Source of the DNA: Actinernus sp. WN-2022
Lineage: Eukaryota; Cnidaria; Anthozoa; Actiniaria; Actinernidae
Direction: 5' to 3'
Assembly: GCA_030867875.1 (NCBI GenBank)
Contig: JAOWCC010000577.1
Coordinates: forward strand, 83,805,740-83,869,739
Length of the DNA stretch: 64,000 nt
The notes under the pieces: model-generated
What the model was told of the DNA's origin: nothing
The model's input: only the letters and a program-made list of their open reading frames with translations
Databases searched by the model: none
Shown: positions 23,061-34,200 of the stretch, piece after piece
Numbering within the stretch: position 1 is the first letter of the stretch
How the letters are laid out: every line of letters begins with the position of its first letter
Program-made: the position numbers and the translations under genes

Positions 23061-23802
23061 TGTTTCCATTCCATAACAGCCGATAGTGCAAACTAGTAAA
23101 CTGCCACTAGTAAATTGACCTTGCGAGTACTGAACTTTCTAGCGTCAAATGCATGTGTTACGTTTCCAGGACAAGAAATCTTCCATAGAATGTTCTATTT
23201 TATTTACAGCTGAGAACTGTATTATTAAACATAAGAAATAAAACAATGGTGCCATTTGAAGAATTATATCATGTCAAAAGTGCAAACGAAGAAATATATA
23301 TCTACGGACGCGAGCAGCTCGATCGTTTCACTTTGGTCAAACTCGGACTGTTTACGACTGGAACCTGCAGTTTTATCGGACCTGCAGACTAAATTGTAAA
23401 CGTGTGGCCGTGTTCAGGCTAGTAAATCTAGCTAGCTAACCACAGGAGGTAGCGAGCTTCTTTAGTCTGAACAGTTTTTCTGCTCTGGTGATTAGCTAGC
23501 TAGTGGTCGGTGGAATACTTTGAAGTTCCAGGCTACCTAGCGAGGTAGCTTGAATAGAATCTAGCGCGCTAAAAGCCCATCGATGACAACTACCGGGTGT
23601 ATTGTACGTCAATTGAGCCATCATGGATAACGAGGATCGCCAAACACCAGTCAGTAGCAGTTTTTCGCACGGTTTTAATATTTTGGTTGAAATTTCAATT
23701 GAGCACTTTGGCGGTCAATTATTTGCGATTACGAAACACTTGCGCCAAGGGCAGTTATAGACCAAATTTCTATCTTTTAGAGAGGGTCTGAATGGGGGGG
23801 TC

Positions 23803-23978
23803 TACATGTCAGTTGTCAGTTAAAATGTTGGCCATTTGTCAGTTGTCAGTTAGCCCTAGTTAATCATTACTAGAGAAAATTTACAATGTTTGACCCACAA
23901 AAACCAAATTTGTCAGTTGTCAGTTATTTTTCGGTTGTCAGTTGTCAGTAAAAAATCGTCATTTGTCAGTTGTCAGTT
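23803..23978 (+). repeat. 'TTGTCAGTTGTCAGTTA' repeat cluster
   Basis: The doublet 'GTCAGTTGTCAGT' occurs five times with spacers of 5-70 bp. No flanking gene explains it. A looser set of 'AACTG' steps occurs at 35465-35570. Confidence 0.75.
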
Positions 23979-24252
23979 AACCCCATTCATGCCCTCTTTA
24001 GAGATAGAAACAAACCAGAAGAGGGAAAAACAAAAAGTAAAACCTACTAAGTTACTAGGTCTGAACAGTACTAATTTATTAACTAGCTGCGAGTTGCTGA
24101 CAGATATCTCAAGACTCTAGCTAGCTGCACGGTAGTAGTCTGAACATACATACACACATGAATAAGTAGTGTTTTCAATAAAAGATCAACTACTTTAATT
24201 TACATACGAGAAAACAAAAATATTAAATTACATACATGTATATATATACTAG

Positions 24253-24405
24253 GGGAGCAGAGAATGAAAGTCACCGCGCTACCGGCCACTCCTAAAGACT
24301 GCTAATAATTCTTCCCTTTGGTTATTACTAAGAGGATTTCAAATGAAAGTGTATTTCATCTTCAATCTCATGTGGCCCGAGTGAAAGCCCAGATGGGCTC
24401 TTGTT
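24253..24405 (-). repeat. Dispersed 150-170-bp repeat, minus orientation
   Basis: Begins 'GGGGAGCAGAGAATGAAAGT' and ends 'AGCCCAGATGGGCTCTTGTT'. It is the same family as 52995-53170 (plus), 51305-51385 (partial) and the end at 16625-16684. It is non-coding, and 'AGCCCATCTGGGCT' at one end is a 14-bp palindrome. Confidence 0.8.
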
Positions 24406-25359
24406 TAATTTATATTGACCACTTTCCCCTTCTATTTTTGATTCACTAGCTCCCCTCTAACTTCAAGTATTTAAAGAATCCAAGTCATCCAAAAGGCATT
24501 GCGCGCTCACAAGTGCGAATCCGCCATTTTGTATGCCAGGATAAATGGCGGCCATATAGGGAGTTTAGCAGTATAAGAGGAAAATCTGTTTCCATCGGCC
24601 TAAGTGTTTACGTTAAAGTCAATTGTATCATCAAGTTGTTTTTCAGAATTATCAGTCTTCGTGTGTATGTTATTATTTTAAAGTTTTAGTCGTAGTTAGT
24701 ACGTGAAGAACGGCAGGCACTTTAGTCGCCATCCCCGAGGCCGAAAAAGTGCAAGGAGGAGAAAGGAATCGCTCCACGTATGTGCTATAGAACCAGAGAA
24801 AGGAAAGTTTTGGGATAAAAGGCCTTTCAAATAGCGAATATGATGAAATTTTACTCCGACCTCCAGAGTATCGCCGAGTTGCCGATGCGAAAGGTTTCAA
24901 CAAGGAACCCTAGCTCGAGCAACACCAACAGCCTACAATACATGTACATCAAGTAAGTGTTGAATTCAATTGCTTGTTGTAACGTTTCTTTTGATTTTAT
25001 AAGCTTATTCAGTGGGAAAGATATATTTGCTAAAGTCTGAAAGTCTTGTATCTCATTCTCAGCTAAAATTTCGGGTGTGATAACTCATCCCTAGTCCTAG
25101 ACCTAGTTTTCGATTTTTTCTCCCTCGTCCCTAGTGAGTTTTAAACATTTCTCCCAAGCCCAAGAACATGAATGTAATCCCATAATTTTTCTTCCTCCTC
25201 CCTAGTTTTTTTCTGGACATCTTTCCGTCTCCCTGGCATATATAGACTGACCCTCTCCGCTTTGATAAATTGCATTGTTTCTTTTTTAAATACATGCCAT
25301 ACTAAACTTTAAATGGTTGCTATTTAAATTTAGGTAAACGCCAACGCTTTCAGTCCAAG
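24406..25359. other. Non-coding stretch
   Basis: The pyrimidine-rich phrases at 24415-24490 resemble the family at 33835-34200. The 76-aa minus frame at 24673-24903 has no recognisable feature. Confidence 0.45.
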
Positions 25360-25771
25360 TTCAAGTTTCAAGTTTGTTTTATTTTGCACTATTTCTTTTA
25401 AAGATAACTACACAAGAAAATAATTGTAGAAAGAAAAAGAGAGGTACGGTAATAATAAAATAGTTTTGAATTTCAAGAATGTGCATAGAGGTCAAAGGAG
25501 CCATAGGCTTTCTAGTTGACCTCTATCACAAGAAAAATAAATGAGGATATTTGGAGCACAGAAAATACATAAATATCTATTGTACAAATTTTCTTGGGTG
25601 GTAAGCGGCTAGAATTAATACTAATAGGAAGAAGAATTTATTTACAATATTGATACATAATTATATGGAGACGATGACAATATATTTATATATATGCAAA
25701 GAATAAAGATGGTATGAATATATTAAGTCGATCTTAGTTATTGTTCTATATTTACAATTTTACACAGTAAC

Positions 25772-28700
25772 TTAGGCCTGGTTTTCAAGTAAAAATAATT
25801 TGTATTGTTTTTTAAAACTATTGTGTGGGAGGGATTTTATTTCTAACGGTATTTTTTCCCATAATCGTGATGCAAGAGATTTAAATCTCGATAGACCATA
25901 ATTAGTTCTGGAAGCTGGTCTGTATAAGTTTTGGTTAGTAGCATATCTAGTATTATAATTATGAATATCAGTTGCAGAGGGGACTAAGTCGAAAAAAACA
26001 GGTGGTACACCTATTTTAACATATTTTATTTTGTGAACAAGAGTGGAGATTTTCAGATTAAAGGCATTGTCAAGTTTTAGAATTTGCAAAATTCTATAAT
26101 ATGGGGTGGCATTTTCAAATTTGCTAGCAAAGAAAATGCAGCGAACACATTTATTTTGCTTTGTTTTAATTTTACTTAGTCTAGTCTTAACAGCAGTACC
26201 CCAGGTCATTAGGCCATAACTCAAATACGAATAGATAAGAGTATAATAAAGTTGCTTTAGAATAGTAATAGAAATATGGTATCTTAGCTTACAAATAATT
26301 CCAATATTTTTGGCAATTTTATTATTAACATGTGTAATTTGAGTGTCCCATCGTAAGTGTTCGTCAATAAAAACCCCAAGATATTTAATATATGTTTTTT
26401 GCTCAATATTGCAAGCAGTTATTCTTATATTAGGGTTCTTCTTAGGGGAGGTTATCAACATATAATTTGTTTTTTTTAAATTAATCGATAATTTGTTTGC
26501 TGCACAATATTTTAAAACATTAGCAAGCTCTTCATTAATAACTCTTTCTAGTTCTTCAGAGTTATTTGAAGAATATAAAATATTTGTATCATCAGCGAAT
26601 ATTCTGAAAAGGAGTTTTTGAGAGGAGTTTGGAAGATCATTTATGTACAATAAAAAAAGTAAAGGGCCTAAAGTTGATCCCTGTGGAATGCCACAGGTTA
26701 TGTTTCTTAGACTAGATTCTGTATTATCAATTTTAACATATTGTTTACGATCTGTTAAATAGCTTGAGAACCAATTATGTGGTAAACCACGAATGCCATA
26801 TTTATACATTTTTGCCAATAAAATATCATGGTTAATCGTATCAAATGCCTTCGAAAAATCTAGGAATATACCACAAGTTATTTTGTTTTCATCTATAGCC
26901 GTCTTCAGGTTTTCTATAGTTTCAAGTATTGCATATTCTGTAGAGTAGCCTTTCCTAAAGCCAAACTGATAATTAAATAGTATATTATATTTTTCAAGGA
27001 AGGACATCAGTTGGTCATATACCATTTTTTCCAGAACTTTACTGAATGATGAAATAATTGCTATAGGTCTATAATTACCTAATTCTGTTGCACAGCCACT
27101 TTTGAATATAGGGGTTACTCTCGAGATTTTAAAAATATTTGGTACAGTCCCTGTTAGAATTGATTCATTGAAGATTTTTGTAAAAGGAACAGATAATGGT
27201 TCACTTGCCAGTTTAATAAATTTATTTGGAATATTTATATATGCTTTATTTTCATTTAGTGTAGCAAATTGTGTTAAAACTTCGGCTTCAGACACAGGCG
27301 ATAGAATAAAACTAGAGGATGGAGAATTGTTTATATATTGTGTGGGATTTACGAAATCGTTATTTATAATCTTGCTTGCTAAAGTTGGACCAATATTAAC
27401 AAAGTAGTGATTGAAATGTTCTGCAATATCAGCTTGTTGGGTCACAGTTTTATTATTATGAACAATTCTAATGGGTAAGGACTGTCCTTTTGTTTTACGT
27501 TTAATAAGAGTACCAATTAGTTTCCAAGTATGTTTAAGATTATCTTTATGTTTAAAAAATTGGTTGGAATAGTAGTCTTTTTTGCTTTTATCTTTCAAAT
27601 GTGTAAGTATATTTGCATATTGCTTATATTCCCTAGTTTTCTGTGGGTCTTTGCTATTAAAATGTGTACGATACATTTTTTGCTTCCTTTTTATTGATTT
27701 AAGTATGCCAGCTGTAAGCCAAGGTTTATTGAGTTCTTTCTGTTTTGAATTAGAGGCCTGTTTCATTGGGGCATGTTTGTTAACAGTAGTCATTATGGCA
27801 TTGATTGCATCATGTGTTTTTTCATTTAAATTCTTTCTTACATCTAAGACTTCTTCCCAATTTATTAATTTTATATCAGCCAAATATTGATCCTTATTAA
27901 ATTTAGAATAATCTCGATAATATTGTTTGCGACTAATTTTTTCCACTTGAGTTCGAACTATGCAGAATATTGGCAGGTGATCAGATATGTCAACAGTAGC
28001 AATTCCTGAAGTAATCTGGGATAAAGGTGTGTTGGTATAGATATGGTCAATAAGTGTTGAAGTGTGATCCGTTATTCTAGTAGCTTTGGTAATAACAGGG
28101 AGAAGGCTATTAGTAAATAGCATATCTAAATATTCTTCAGTCAGTGAATGTATATTACATTTAAAAAAGTCAACATTTATGTCACCAAATATGTAAATTT
28201 GATGTTTATTGGGGTTCAGTGTTTTAATAATGTTATTTAGTTGAGTAGTAAATTCTGCAAGATCATTAGTAGGGTGTCTGTATATACAACCAACAATTAT
28301 AGGTTTTGCATTCTTTCCTGGATCAATTTGGGACCAACAGGATTCCACTAATTCCAATTCGAATTTGATATCTGGTCTAGGTACAGCTTTAATATTTTTA
28401 GCTATGTAGAGGCCTGCACCACCAGCATTAGTTAATGAATCAATATGAAGGAAATTATAAGAGCGGATGTCAATATTTGTAACAGAATATTCGTTAAGTT
28501 TTGTTTCAGTAACTCCTATTATATCCGGTTTAAAGTCTAAAGAGCAAATTATTTCTTCCAGTAGATCTAAATTTTTGGGAAGGCTTCTAACATTACAGTG
28601 AAAAATTGAGAGGGCTTTTGGGCCAGACTCATTCATAGCTTTGTTTAATTTTGAAACTGAAAAGTAATTAGAGTTAGGCGCGGCAAGCATCAAATCAGAG

Positions 28701-28855
28701 TCGCATTCGTCATGTTTATCTGGATTAGAAAACAAATCATAAAGGTCAAAATCGTCGTTTAGCAAACCAGACCAGCTTCCAAACATAGCATGAAATTCTC
28801 TATCAGATAGTGAATAAAAAGGGAGAGTACTTACAATTTCTTGAAGACCAGCCAT
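25772..28855 (-). CDS. LINE ORF2: apurinic endonuclease plus reverse transcriptase
   Basis: 1027-aa polyprotein that nicks target DNA and reverse-transcribes the element RNA at the nick. The APE-type endonuclease covers about residues 82-300: 'FHCNVRSL', 'VTETKL' (acidic catalytic site), 'YRHP', 'FGDINVD' and 'SDHLPIF'. Reverse transcriptase covers about 560-830: 'NYRPIAI', 'DFSKAFDT' (motif A, Asp666), 'GIPQGSTLGPLLF' and the catalytic 'FADD' at 753-756. A C-terminal region with several Cys follows. Length is normal for the family and no stop or frameshift was seen. The ATG lies 45 bp after the ORF1 stop, as expected for a two-ORF LINE. The clade (CR1/L2 rather than jockey or Rex) is inferred from overall layout. 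Confidence 0.93.
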   Translation of the reverse strand: MAGLQEIVSTLPFYSLSDREFHAMFGSWSGLLNDDFDLYDLFSNPDKHDECDSDLMLAAPNSNYFSVSKLNKAMNESGPKALSIFHCNVRSLPKNLDLLEEIICSLDFKPDIIGVTETKLNEYSVTNIDIRSYNFLHIDSLTNAGGAGLYIAKNIKAVPRPDIKFELELVESCWSQIDPGKNAKPIIVGCIYRHPTNDLAEFTTQLNNIIKTLNPNKHQIYIFGDINVDFFKCNIHSLTEEYLDMLFTNSLLPVITKATRITDHTSTLIDHIYTNTPLSQITSGIATVDISDHLPIFCIVRTQVEKISRKQYYRDYSKFNKDQYLADIKLINWEEVLDVRKNLNEKTHDAINAIMTTVNKHAPMKQASNSKQKELNKPWLTAGILKSIKRKQKMYRTHFNSKDPQKTREYKQYANILTHLKDKSKKDYYSNQFFKHKDNLKHTWKLIGTLIKRKTKGQSLPIRIVHNNKTVTQQADIAEHFNHYFVNIGPTLASKIINNDFVNPTQYINNSPSSSFILSPVSEAEVLTQFATLNENKAYINIPNKFIKLASEPLSVPFTKIFNESILTGTVPNIFKISRVTPIFKSGCATELGNYRPIAIISSFSKVLEKMVYDQLMSFLEKYNILFNYQFGFRKGYSTEYAILETIENLKTAIDENKITCGIFLDFSKAFDTINHDILLAKMYKYGIRGLPHNWFSSYLTDRKQYVKIDNTESSLRNITCGIPQGSTLGPLLFLLYINDLPNSSQKLLFRIFADDTNILYSSNNSEELERVINEELANVLKYCAANKLSINLKKTNYMLITSPKKNPNIRITACNIEQKTYIKYLGVFIDEHLRWDTQITHVNNKIAKNIGIICKLRYHISITILKQLYYTLIYSYLSYGLMTWGTAVKTRLSKIKTKQNKCVRCIFFASKFENATPYYRILQILKLDNAFNLKISTLVHKIKYVKIGVPPVFFDLVPSATDIHNYNTRYATNQNLYRPASRTNYGLSRFKSLASRLWEKIPLEIKSLPHNSFKKQYKLFLLENQA

Positions 28856-28900
28856 TAGTTAATGAAGACAAGCTTATTAAGTTTACAAGGCTTCAGTAAC

Positions 28901-29710
28901 CTATTGTACTATCTGGTCAAGATATTCATCGAACTGTTCATACGTGACAAAGGTTAATGGCGGCGAAGTGTCAGACTCTCTTAGCAAAATCCTTCCATTA
29001 ACGGTCCAAAGATACTTGTAATGATAATTACGCTTGAATTCTAAAATACGCCCAAAAAGTCGCTTTCTATAGGAGGTGAGGCTTTCGTTAATATGGATAG
29101 CAGCGTTGTGCTTGATAGCAACTGATTCTGGTTGGGCTCGGACTGTCGGCAGATCTTTGGTCTTCTTTGTCCTTAATTGGCCTCGCTTCTTGTATATTTC
29201 TTCGCGTTTTGATCTCCTAGTGAATTTCACGATGATCCGATCTTGGACCTTCTTTGTAGGCGGGAGTCGATGGGCTATAGAAATATCCTGATCGTCTAGT
29301 TCCACGCCAATTACGGTAGCCATTTCTTTGATGAGCTTAGCGGGATCGTCGTTCGGGACAATTGGGATTCCTGTAATTTCGAGCGAATCCCTCCTCGTAT
29401 ATTGTTCCAGTTCATCGAGGCGGCTCTCGAGTCTGTAATTGCCATCTTGCAAGAAGTTGGCGTCTTTCTCGATTTGTTGTATCCGGCCTTCGGTTCCTTG
29501 AGCTTGCTTCTTAATGTCTTGGACTAGAGCCACAAGAGTATCGTATTGGTTAGAGATGAATTGTTGCGAAGCTTCTATCTCGTCGAACTTTCGGTTTAAA
29601 GCAACAATTTTTTCATTCAATGGCTTCGCTTCCCGTTGTATTTCCTGGCGGATATTTGGGAGAAATTCATCCCTCCAAGTAGATCGTAGGTTATCCAATG
29701 TTAAAGACAT
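28901..29710 (-). CDS. LINE ORF1: coiled-coil RNA-binding protein
   Basis: 269 aa. The N-terminal half is strongly heptad-like and charged (about residues 15-110, ending 'LDELEQYTRRDSL'), as in trimeric L1/L2-type ORF1 proteins. It is followed by an RRM-like 'LEITGIP' strand and a basic region 'KFTRRSKREEIYKK' expected to bind the element RNA. The C-terminal segment 'NGRILLRES' fits the conserved end domain. The frame is intact and it lies directly upstream of ORF2. In the family, ORF1 packages LINE RNA as a chaperone; here that is inferred. Confidence 0.85.
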   Translation of the reverse strand: MSLTLDNLRSTWRDEFLPNIRQEIQREAKPLNEKIVALNRKFDEIEASQQFISNQYDTLVALVQDIKKQAQGTEGRIQQIEKDANFLQDGNYRLESRLDELEQYTRRDSLEITGIPIVPNDDPAKLIKEMATVIGVELDDQDISIAHRLPPTKKVQDRIIVKFTRRSKREEIYKKRGQLRTKKTKDLPTVRAQPESVAIKHNAAIHINESLTSYRKRLFGRILEFKRNYHYKYLWTVNGRILLRESDTSPPLTFVTYEQFDEYLDQIVQ

Positions 29711-29780
29711 AGATTCAAGTTATCTACTGAGCACGCTTTCTGAGCTCCTTCCTCTTCGATGGTCAGATGGTCAGCATTGA

Positions 29781-31065
29781 AGAGTGATGCAAAAGGATCC
29801 CAGCGTGATATTTCTCTGGTGGCAGTTTCAGAAGGGGAAGATTGAAAGGTCTTTCAATTTCACTGTATTGCTCATGCATTTGCCCATGTATCTGTGTATA
29901 CATAGAGACCCTAGTGGTATATAAAGGCCCTAGTGCATCCTCCTTTATACCCAATAAAACACTACATGGCTTAGTTGCTTCATCTGATTGGTCAAAATGT
30001 CATTAATGTGTTTTTGAATGATATATATTTCTTATACTGGTCCACTGAGAATCCACTGGAATTGCACACTTTGGTTGGCAGTCCATATTTTGTTTCTCAT
30101 CTGGGTGACTGTAGCTAATCCCAATGCTTTTCAAAATTACAGCTTTTGACAATATTTTTACATAAATGTAACTTTTCATTTAACACTGTGTTCCTAATAC
30201 ATTTTTTGTTTTTATTGGAAGCCTCCAAACAAGGCCATGAACTACATAACTTGAGTAATTGCTTTTTAGATTATGCAACAGAATTTAAAAACTAAAATAA
30301 AAATCAGAAGGAATAAGCTATGTGTACAATCTTGGACAAATGTGTTTTGTATTCTGGACCTCCCTGTTCATTCAATGTTGAAAGGGCAATTTTTATATTC
30401 AGCTTATTGTGCATAACTAGAAAACATCAACATTGAGCCAGGGGATGGGTATATAAGGAAAAGGGTAATAATTTTCTTGTGTTTTAATCTCAAATGGATG
30501 TGCCAACCTATTTTGTCCAAGTTTGTTGGTTGGTACTGATAAAAAAATTGACTGCAAGAGGTATTGAGTATGGACTGAGACTGAAGACCTAATAATTATT
30601 GTGTGGTTAATAAAAGGGGGGAACTAGTGTTAAACAGAGTAACAGTAAATAATTGAAAAGTTGATTACAAAAAAAAATATGGAGTCCAATTGCATTTACA
30701 GACAAGGTTAAATGAACATAATACATGTATGGGCCTGGTATAGTAGAGAGGTTGTCCATAGTGCTAGGACAACCATCATTGTCTATATACAAAAGTTTTG
30801 AGAGATTACAATAATACATTGAAATATTTTGTGCTATACTCAATTTCCATTCATACTAGCATGCCTTTTGATGTTCAACTAATTCTAATACAAGGATAAG
30901 GAATCTGAGATCTACTGTGGTTTCAATAAACTAGTTTTGTATTCTCACAGATCAGCTGGAACTAGCAATAAATGGAGGCTCTGCTGAATAGCTTTTTAGA
31001 AAAGTTCATCACATTGACTCCTCATCCAGCTCGTCTGCAAATACTAAACTTGCCTAATAAATACA
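29781..31065. other. Non-coding stretch
   Basis: No gene or repeat recognised. It may be the unique sequence flanking the LINE insertion. Confidence 0.5.
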
Positions 31066-31097
31066 ATGCATGAGTTACCAGTACTGTCCTCCCCTCG

Positions 31098-31137
31098 CCC
31101 CCCCCCCCCCCCTCCCCCCCCCCCCCACCCCAACACC
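31098..31137. repeat. Poly(C) low-complexity tract
   Basis: Long C runs interrupted by single T and A. The proline-rich frame through it (31066-31284) is not a gene. Confidence 0.9.
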
Positions 31138-32210
31138 CCAACATACCTAGGCACCTGTCCCAGGGGCATTTGTCGGAGAGGGTGGAGAATAGCACATTTT
31201 CATTATGGCATCATTTTATTTTTTTTCTCTTTCAAATTTATCAATTCCTTTGAGAGTTCCAAGACTGATACAAATTCGAAGTAGTTGTAGTATGTGATGG
31301 CATCATGAAAATGTCCTGTTTGTCAGAGTATTTAATTACATCAATTTTTATACATGGTGGGGCATTTGCATAACTTAGCTGACACCAAAGGTGGTGGTTC
31401 ATTCAAAAATATCAATGCCTGAGGGAGGGAGGGAGGGATAGGCTTGGAATTAATAGATACCTTAACAGTCTACAATAATGAACACATTTGAGTACATCCC
31501 CCACAAAAAAAGTAACTAGTTTCGAAATATTTTGGTATCATGAAAGCATCTTATTAAAAAATAAAAAATGTACATGTATAATTATTATTGTACTGTTATG
31601 GTTTTCTAACAAAAAGGTATATTTTTGGCATATAATCACTAATTGTGATTACTTTTGGTGGATCCTGTGATGTCATCAGTTGAATCGACTCCCAAGAGAA
31701 CTGGTACAATAACATCCCATAGGATTGAATTATGACACTGAGACAACACAGTCCTGCAATTCAGGTAGCTTTTATCCTAGTTTAATTACTGTGACTGCCT
31801 TTTGAAGAAAAATAATTTAGACTCAACTATAACAAAATATAGAATTTCAGCATAAAGAATTCATGCTGTGTTAAAATGTTACTTGCACTTTAAATGTCCT
31901 GAAATGTTTCCAACTGGAGCAATGATAATGGTGGACCAATAATCCTAGTGATATAGCCCCTTTAAAAAATAAGTAGATAAGTAATTGTTGTATCCAATGT
32001 ATGCCCTGCCTGGTTATGGATAGTCTTATCGGATCATGAGCACCACACTGGATGGTAGAACTCTGCGGTTTGCTCAACCCAGTTTTCCATATTTCCACAG
32101 GCAATATTGCCTGTAGGCTGCCTTTCGAAATGAGTTACTTGAATAATCTGGTTCTTCTCCCTTATGCCACATCTAGTCCGAAAAACTAATGTTAGAACTT
32201 CTCGATCTAG
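31138..32210. other. Non-coding stretch with one dispersed repeat
   Basis: 31350-31460 is the second copy of the 'GGTGGGGCATTTGCATA' repeat (first copy at 13330-13462), with a (GGGA)n tract. Nothing else is supported. Confidence 0.5.
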
Positions 32211-32214
32211 GCAG

Positions 32215-32545
32215 ATCAGTTACTAAATAGAGCAGATTTCAGATGAGTGGGACAAACTATGGCATGTCCATAACCGATTTGATTGGATCAGCAGGACAAA
32301 AACAATGGGAAATTATTTCAATGTCATGTCACGGCATGCCGTGGGGAACTACCAGAAGGTGATAAAGATATACTGCTTCTGAAGGCTATTAACTTAAGGT
32401 CATGGAAGTCTAGAGTTCGCTTGAACCACACGGTCAACCAGATGATAAATCCCCAGCGACCTGGATGGTGTACTTGTGCCATGGGGTCTGTATAGACCTA
32501 GAACAGATTTTGTATGAGTGGGGCAAACTACAGCACAATGAAATC
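32215..32545 (+). repeat. Two direct copies of a dispersed repeat
   Basis: 'AGCAGATTTCAGATGAGTGG' followed by 'GACAAACTATGGC' at about 32230 recurs near 32500 as 'AACAGATTTTGTATGAGTGG' followed by 'GGCAAACTACAGC'. A minus copy lies at 9338-9396. Confidence 0.6.
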
Positions 32546-32550
32546 CTGCT

Positions 32551-32795
32551 ATGCACCTATCAATGTTAAGCCCGGGGGAGGGGGGTTTGGCAAGGGGTGG
32601 GGATTTGACATTTTTGCCCAAAAAAATGTCAAATTCCCCAACCTCTGGAGAACATGTTTGGTCAAAAATATCAAATATCTGCCCTGTCTTCCTTATGTTT
32701 CCTATAAATAACCCCACCCTGGGCAGGCAGCGTATGTCAAAATCCCCACCCCACGTACCCCACCCCCTGCATGGGCTTAACATTGATAGGTGCAT
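32551..32795. mobile_element. 245-bp MITE with 23-bp TIRs
   Basis: Both ends read 'ATGCACCTATCAATGTTAAG' and then 'CCC', as perfect inverted repeats at 32551-32573 and 32773-32795. The interior is G-rich on the left and C-rich on the right, with a small hairpin 'GGGGATTTGACATTTTTG...AAAAATGTCAAATTCCCC' (32599-32639). It is non-coding. I could not fix a target duplication; TTA/TAA-like bases flank it. Confidence 0.8.
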
Positions 32796-33199
32796 TAACA
32801 GAAGTAGTTTTCGACAGTAGTTTTCATTCGTAAAAGGTACAACATTCAATATACGTTTATTTCACTCAAAACAAAAACAATAATTACTGAGTAGGCAGGA
32901 CCTGAATAAACCAAGGGGTTATCGAGTCTAGTTTCTATTAAACAAAACTACAATTATATGCCGTGAGATAGAAGAGAAACACGTATAAATAAAGGGGAAA
33001 ACGTATACCAATAAGTTCATTTAATATTAGATTTTGAGTGGATTCAAAAATATCATTCTAGAATTTATTTACAGTTAAAGCAAAATCGATGCAAGTGACT
33101 ATTCAACTGACCCCATTTCTGATCATCGTCACAAAGTTTCCGATTTTTGGTTGCAGCTAGTCTCGCGCGAAACAACAGAAGAAAAAGTATTAGCACATT

Positions 33200-33423
33200 T
33201 CATTTCTCACCTTTATTTCTCTCAGCATTTGCGACTTGCTCCTGGTGTCGAGCAAAGGCATTTGGATTACGATTTATAACTATAAGGCTAACTTTATTCT
33301 TGCATCCCGCCTTTTGGTACCGCATTTGCAGTAACAGCATTTTAGGGAAACACTTTTGCACGATGAACAACCCTTTGTTTTGGCACCTTTCTTCCTGCTG
33401 CATGTGTTCTTGCAGGAGCAAAC
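33200..33423 (-). pseudogene. Last exon of a decayed gene: CXC-like Cys-rich C-terminus
   Basis: The exon follows a good acceptor ('ACATTTGTAG' then 'GTTTGC'). In its first frame it encodes 'VCSCKNTCSRKKG', 'KGCSSCKS' and 'CCYCKCGTKR'. After a one-base shift near 33312 the other frame continues 'KAGCKNK' and runs to a TGA at 33200. The Cys pattern with 'CxCGT...CKN' resembles tesmin/CRC-type CXC DNA-binding domains, which are also found at the ends of some transposon proteins. The phase agrees with the exon at 33518-33668 if that exon's own shift is allowed for. Function unknown; DNA binding is inferred. Confidence 0.5.
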
Positions 33424-33517
33424 CTACAAATGTTTATTCGTATAAAAGTTCATTTTTAAAATAGATAATAACTAACTCAAATTTAAAGTACAATATTCCA
33501 AATAAAAACCTGCTTAC

Positions 33518-33668
33518 CACTCGGTCAGAAGTGAGACTGAGAGTCAGATAATTTCTCCCAATGCGTTTGGTGATGGCTCGTTAACATTTCGCTCAGGCTG
33601 AGCACAAGCAGCTGCAGTTGGAGAGCCGTAGCAATTGTGTGAAGGACCAGGACGACTTTCATCTTCAC
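33518..33668 (-). pseudogene. Middle exon of the decayed gene: acidic/proline-rich linker
   Basis: 151 bp between the acceptor 'AAAAGCAG' and a consensus donor (TG followed by 'GTAAGC'). It encodes an acidic, Pro/Ala/Asn-rich linker ('EDESRPGPSHN...PNALGE'). A frameshift near the end then gives 'TLSLTSDRV', which enters the Cys-rich exon in phase. The first codon is split exactly as the donor at 34576 requires. Linker-like; no domain recognised. Confidence 0.45.
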
Positions 33669-33834
33669 CTGCTTTTATCTACAATACTTGAAGTGAACAA
33701 TATCAATTCCCGGGTCTCTAACCTCCATTGCTCGATCGAGTCGAGTCCGTTTAAAGGTCCATGTCCCGTATGTAAACAATAACATGAGCGCGCAATGCCT
33801 TTTGGATGACTTGGATTCTTTAATTACTATAGCC

Positions 33835-34200
33835 CCCTCCTGTTCTAATTTTGAATCACCGAAGTCTACCCCTCCCCTTCTTTTATTTTATTAGTATATG
33901 GTACCCCTTCTGTCTATTATTTAATTACTTTAGGCCACACCCCATTGATTTTTGAATTCCTATGGTATCCCCCTTCTATTATATAATTACAATAGGGTAC
34001 TCCTGCTGTTCTATTATGTAATCATATATTTTTCAATTACTATGGTCTACCCCTCGCATTATATTTTTGATTCAAATTATATAGCCCACCCTCTAACTTC
34101 AATTATTTCATTTCTAATGGTCACTCCTCCCCTTCTATTTTTGTTTCACTAGCCCACCCTCTAACTTCTATATATTATTTAATTGCTAGAGTACTCCTTG
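33835..34200 (+). repeat. Degenerate tandem repeat 'CCCCTTCTATTATTTAATTAC'
   Basis: About nine degenerate units of 35-45 bp alternate C-rich and AT-rich halves, with recurring 'TACCCCT', 'ACCCTCTAACTTC' and 'ATTAC(T/A)ATGG'. It lies inside the putative intron between exons 34576-35128 and 33518-33668. Related pieces occur at 17950-18085 and 24415-24490. Confidence 0.7.

Larger units (their letters stand above)
25360..29780 (-). mobile_element. Near full-length CR1/L2-type LINE retrotransposon
   Basis: Element order on the minus strand is a short 5' leader, ORF1 (29710-28901), a 45-bp gap, ORF2 (28855-25772), a 3' UTR of about 390 bp, and a tail of 'AACTTGA'-type 7-bp steps at 25362-25385 instead of poly(A). 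Such a repeat tail is usual for CR1/L2-type LINEs. Both ORFs are open with all core catalytic motifs, so this copy is young. The 5' boundary is approximate, and I could not identify a target duplication. Base composition is strongly A-rich on the coding strand. Confidence 0.85.

Noticed and set aside
27102..27890. Two plus-strand frames of about 100 aa with hydrophobic runs
   Set aside because: Antisense shadows of LINE ORF2.
31066..31284. 72-aa plus frame with a poly-Pro run
   Set aside because: Caused by the poly(C) tract.
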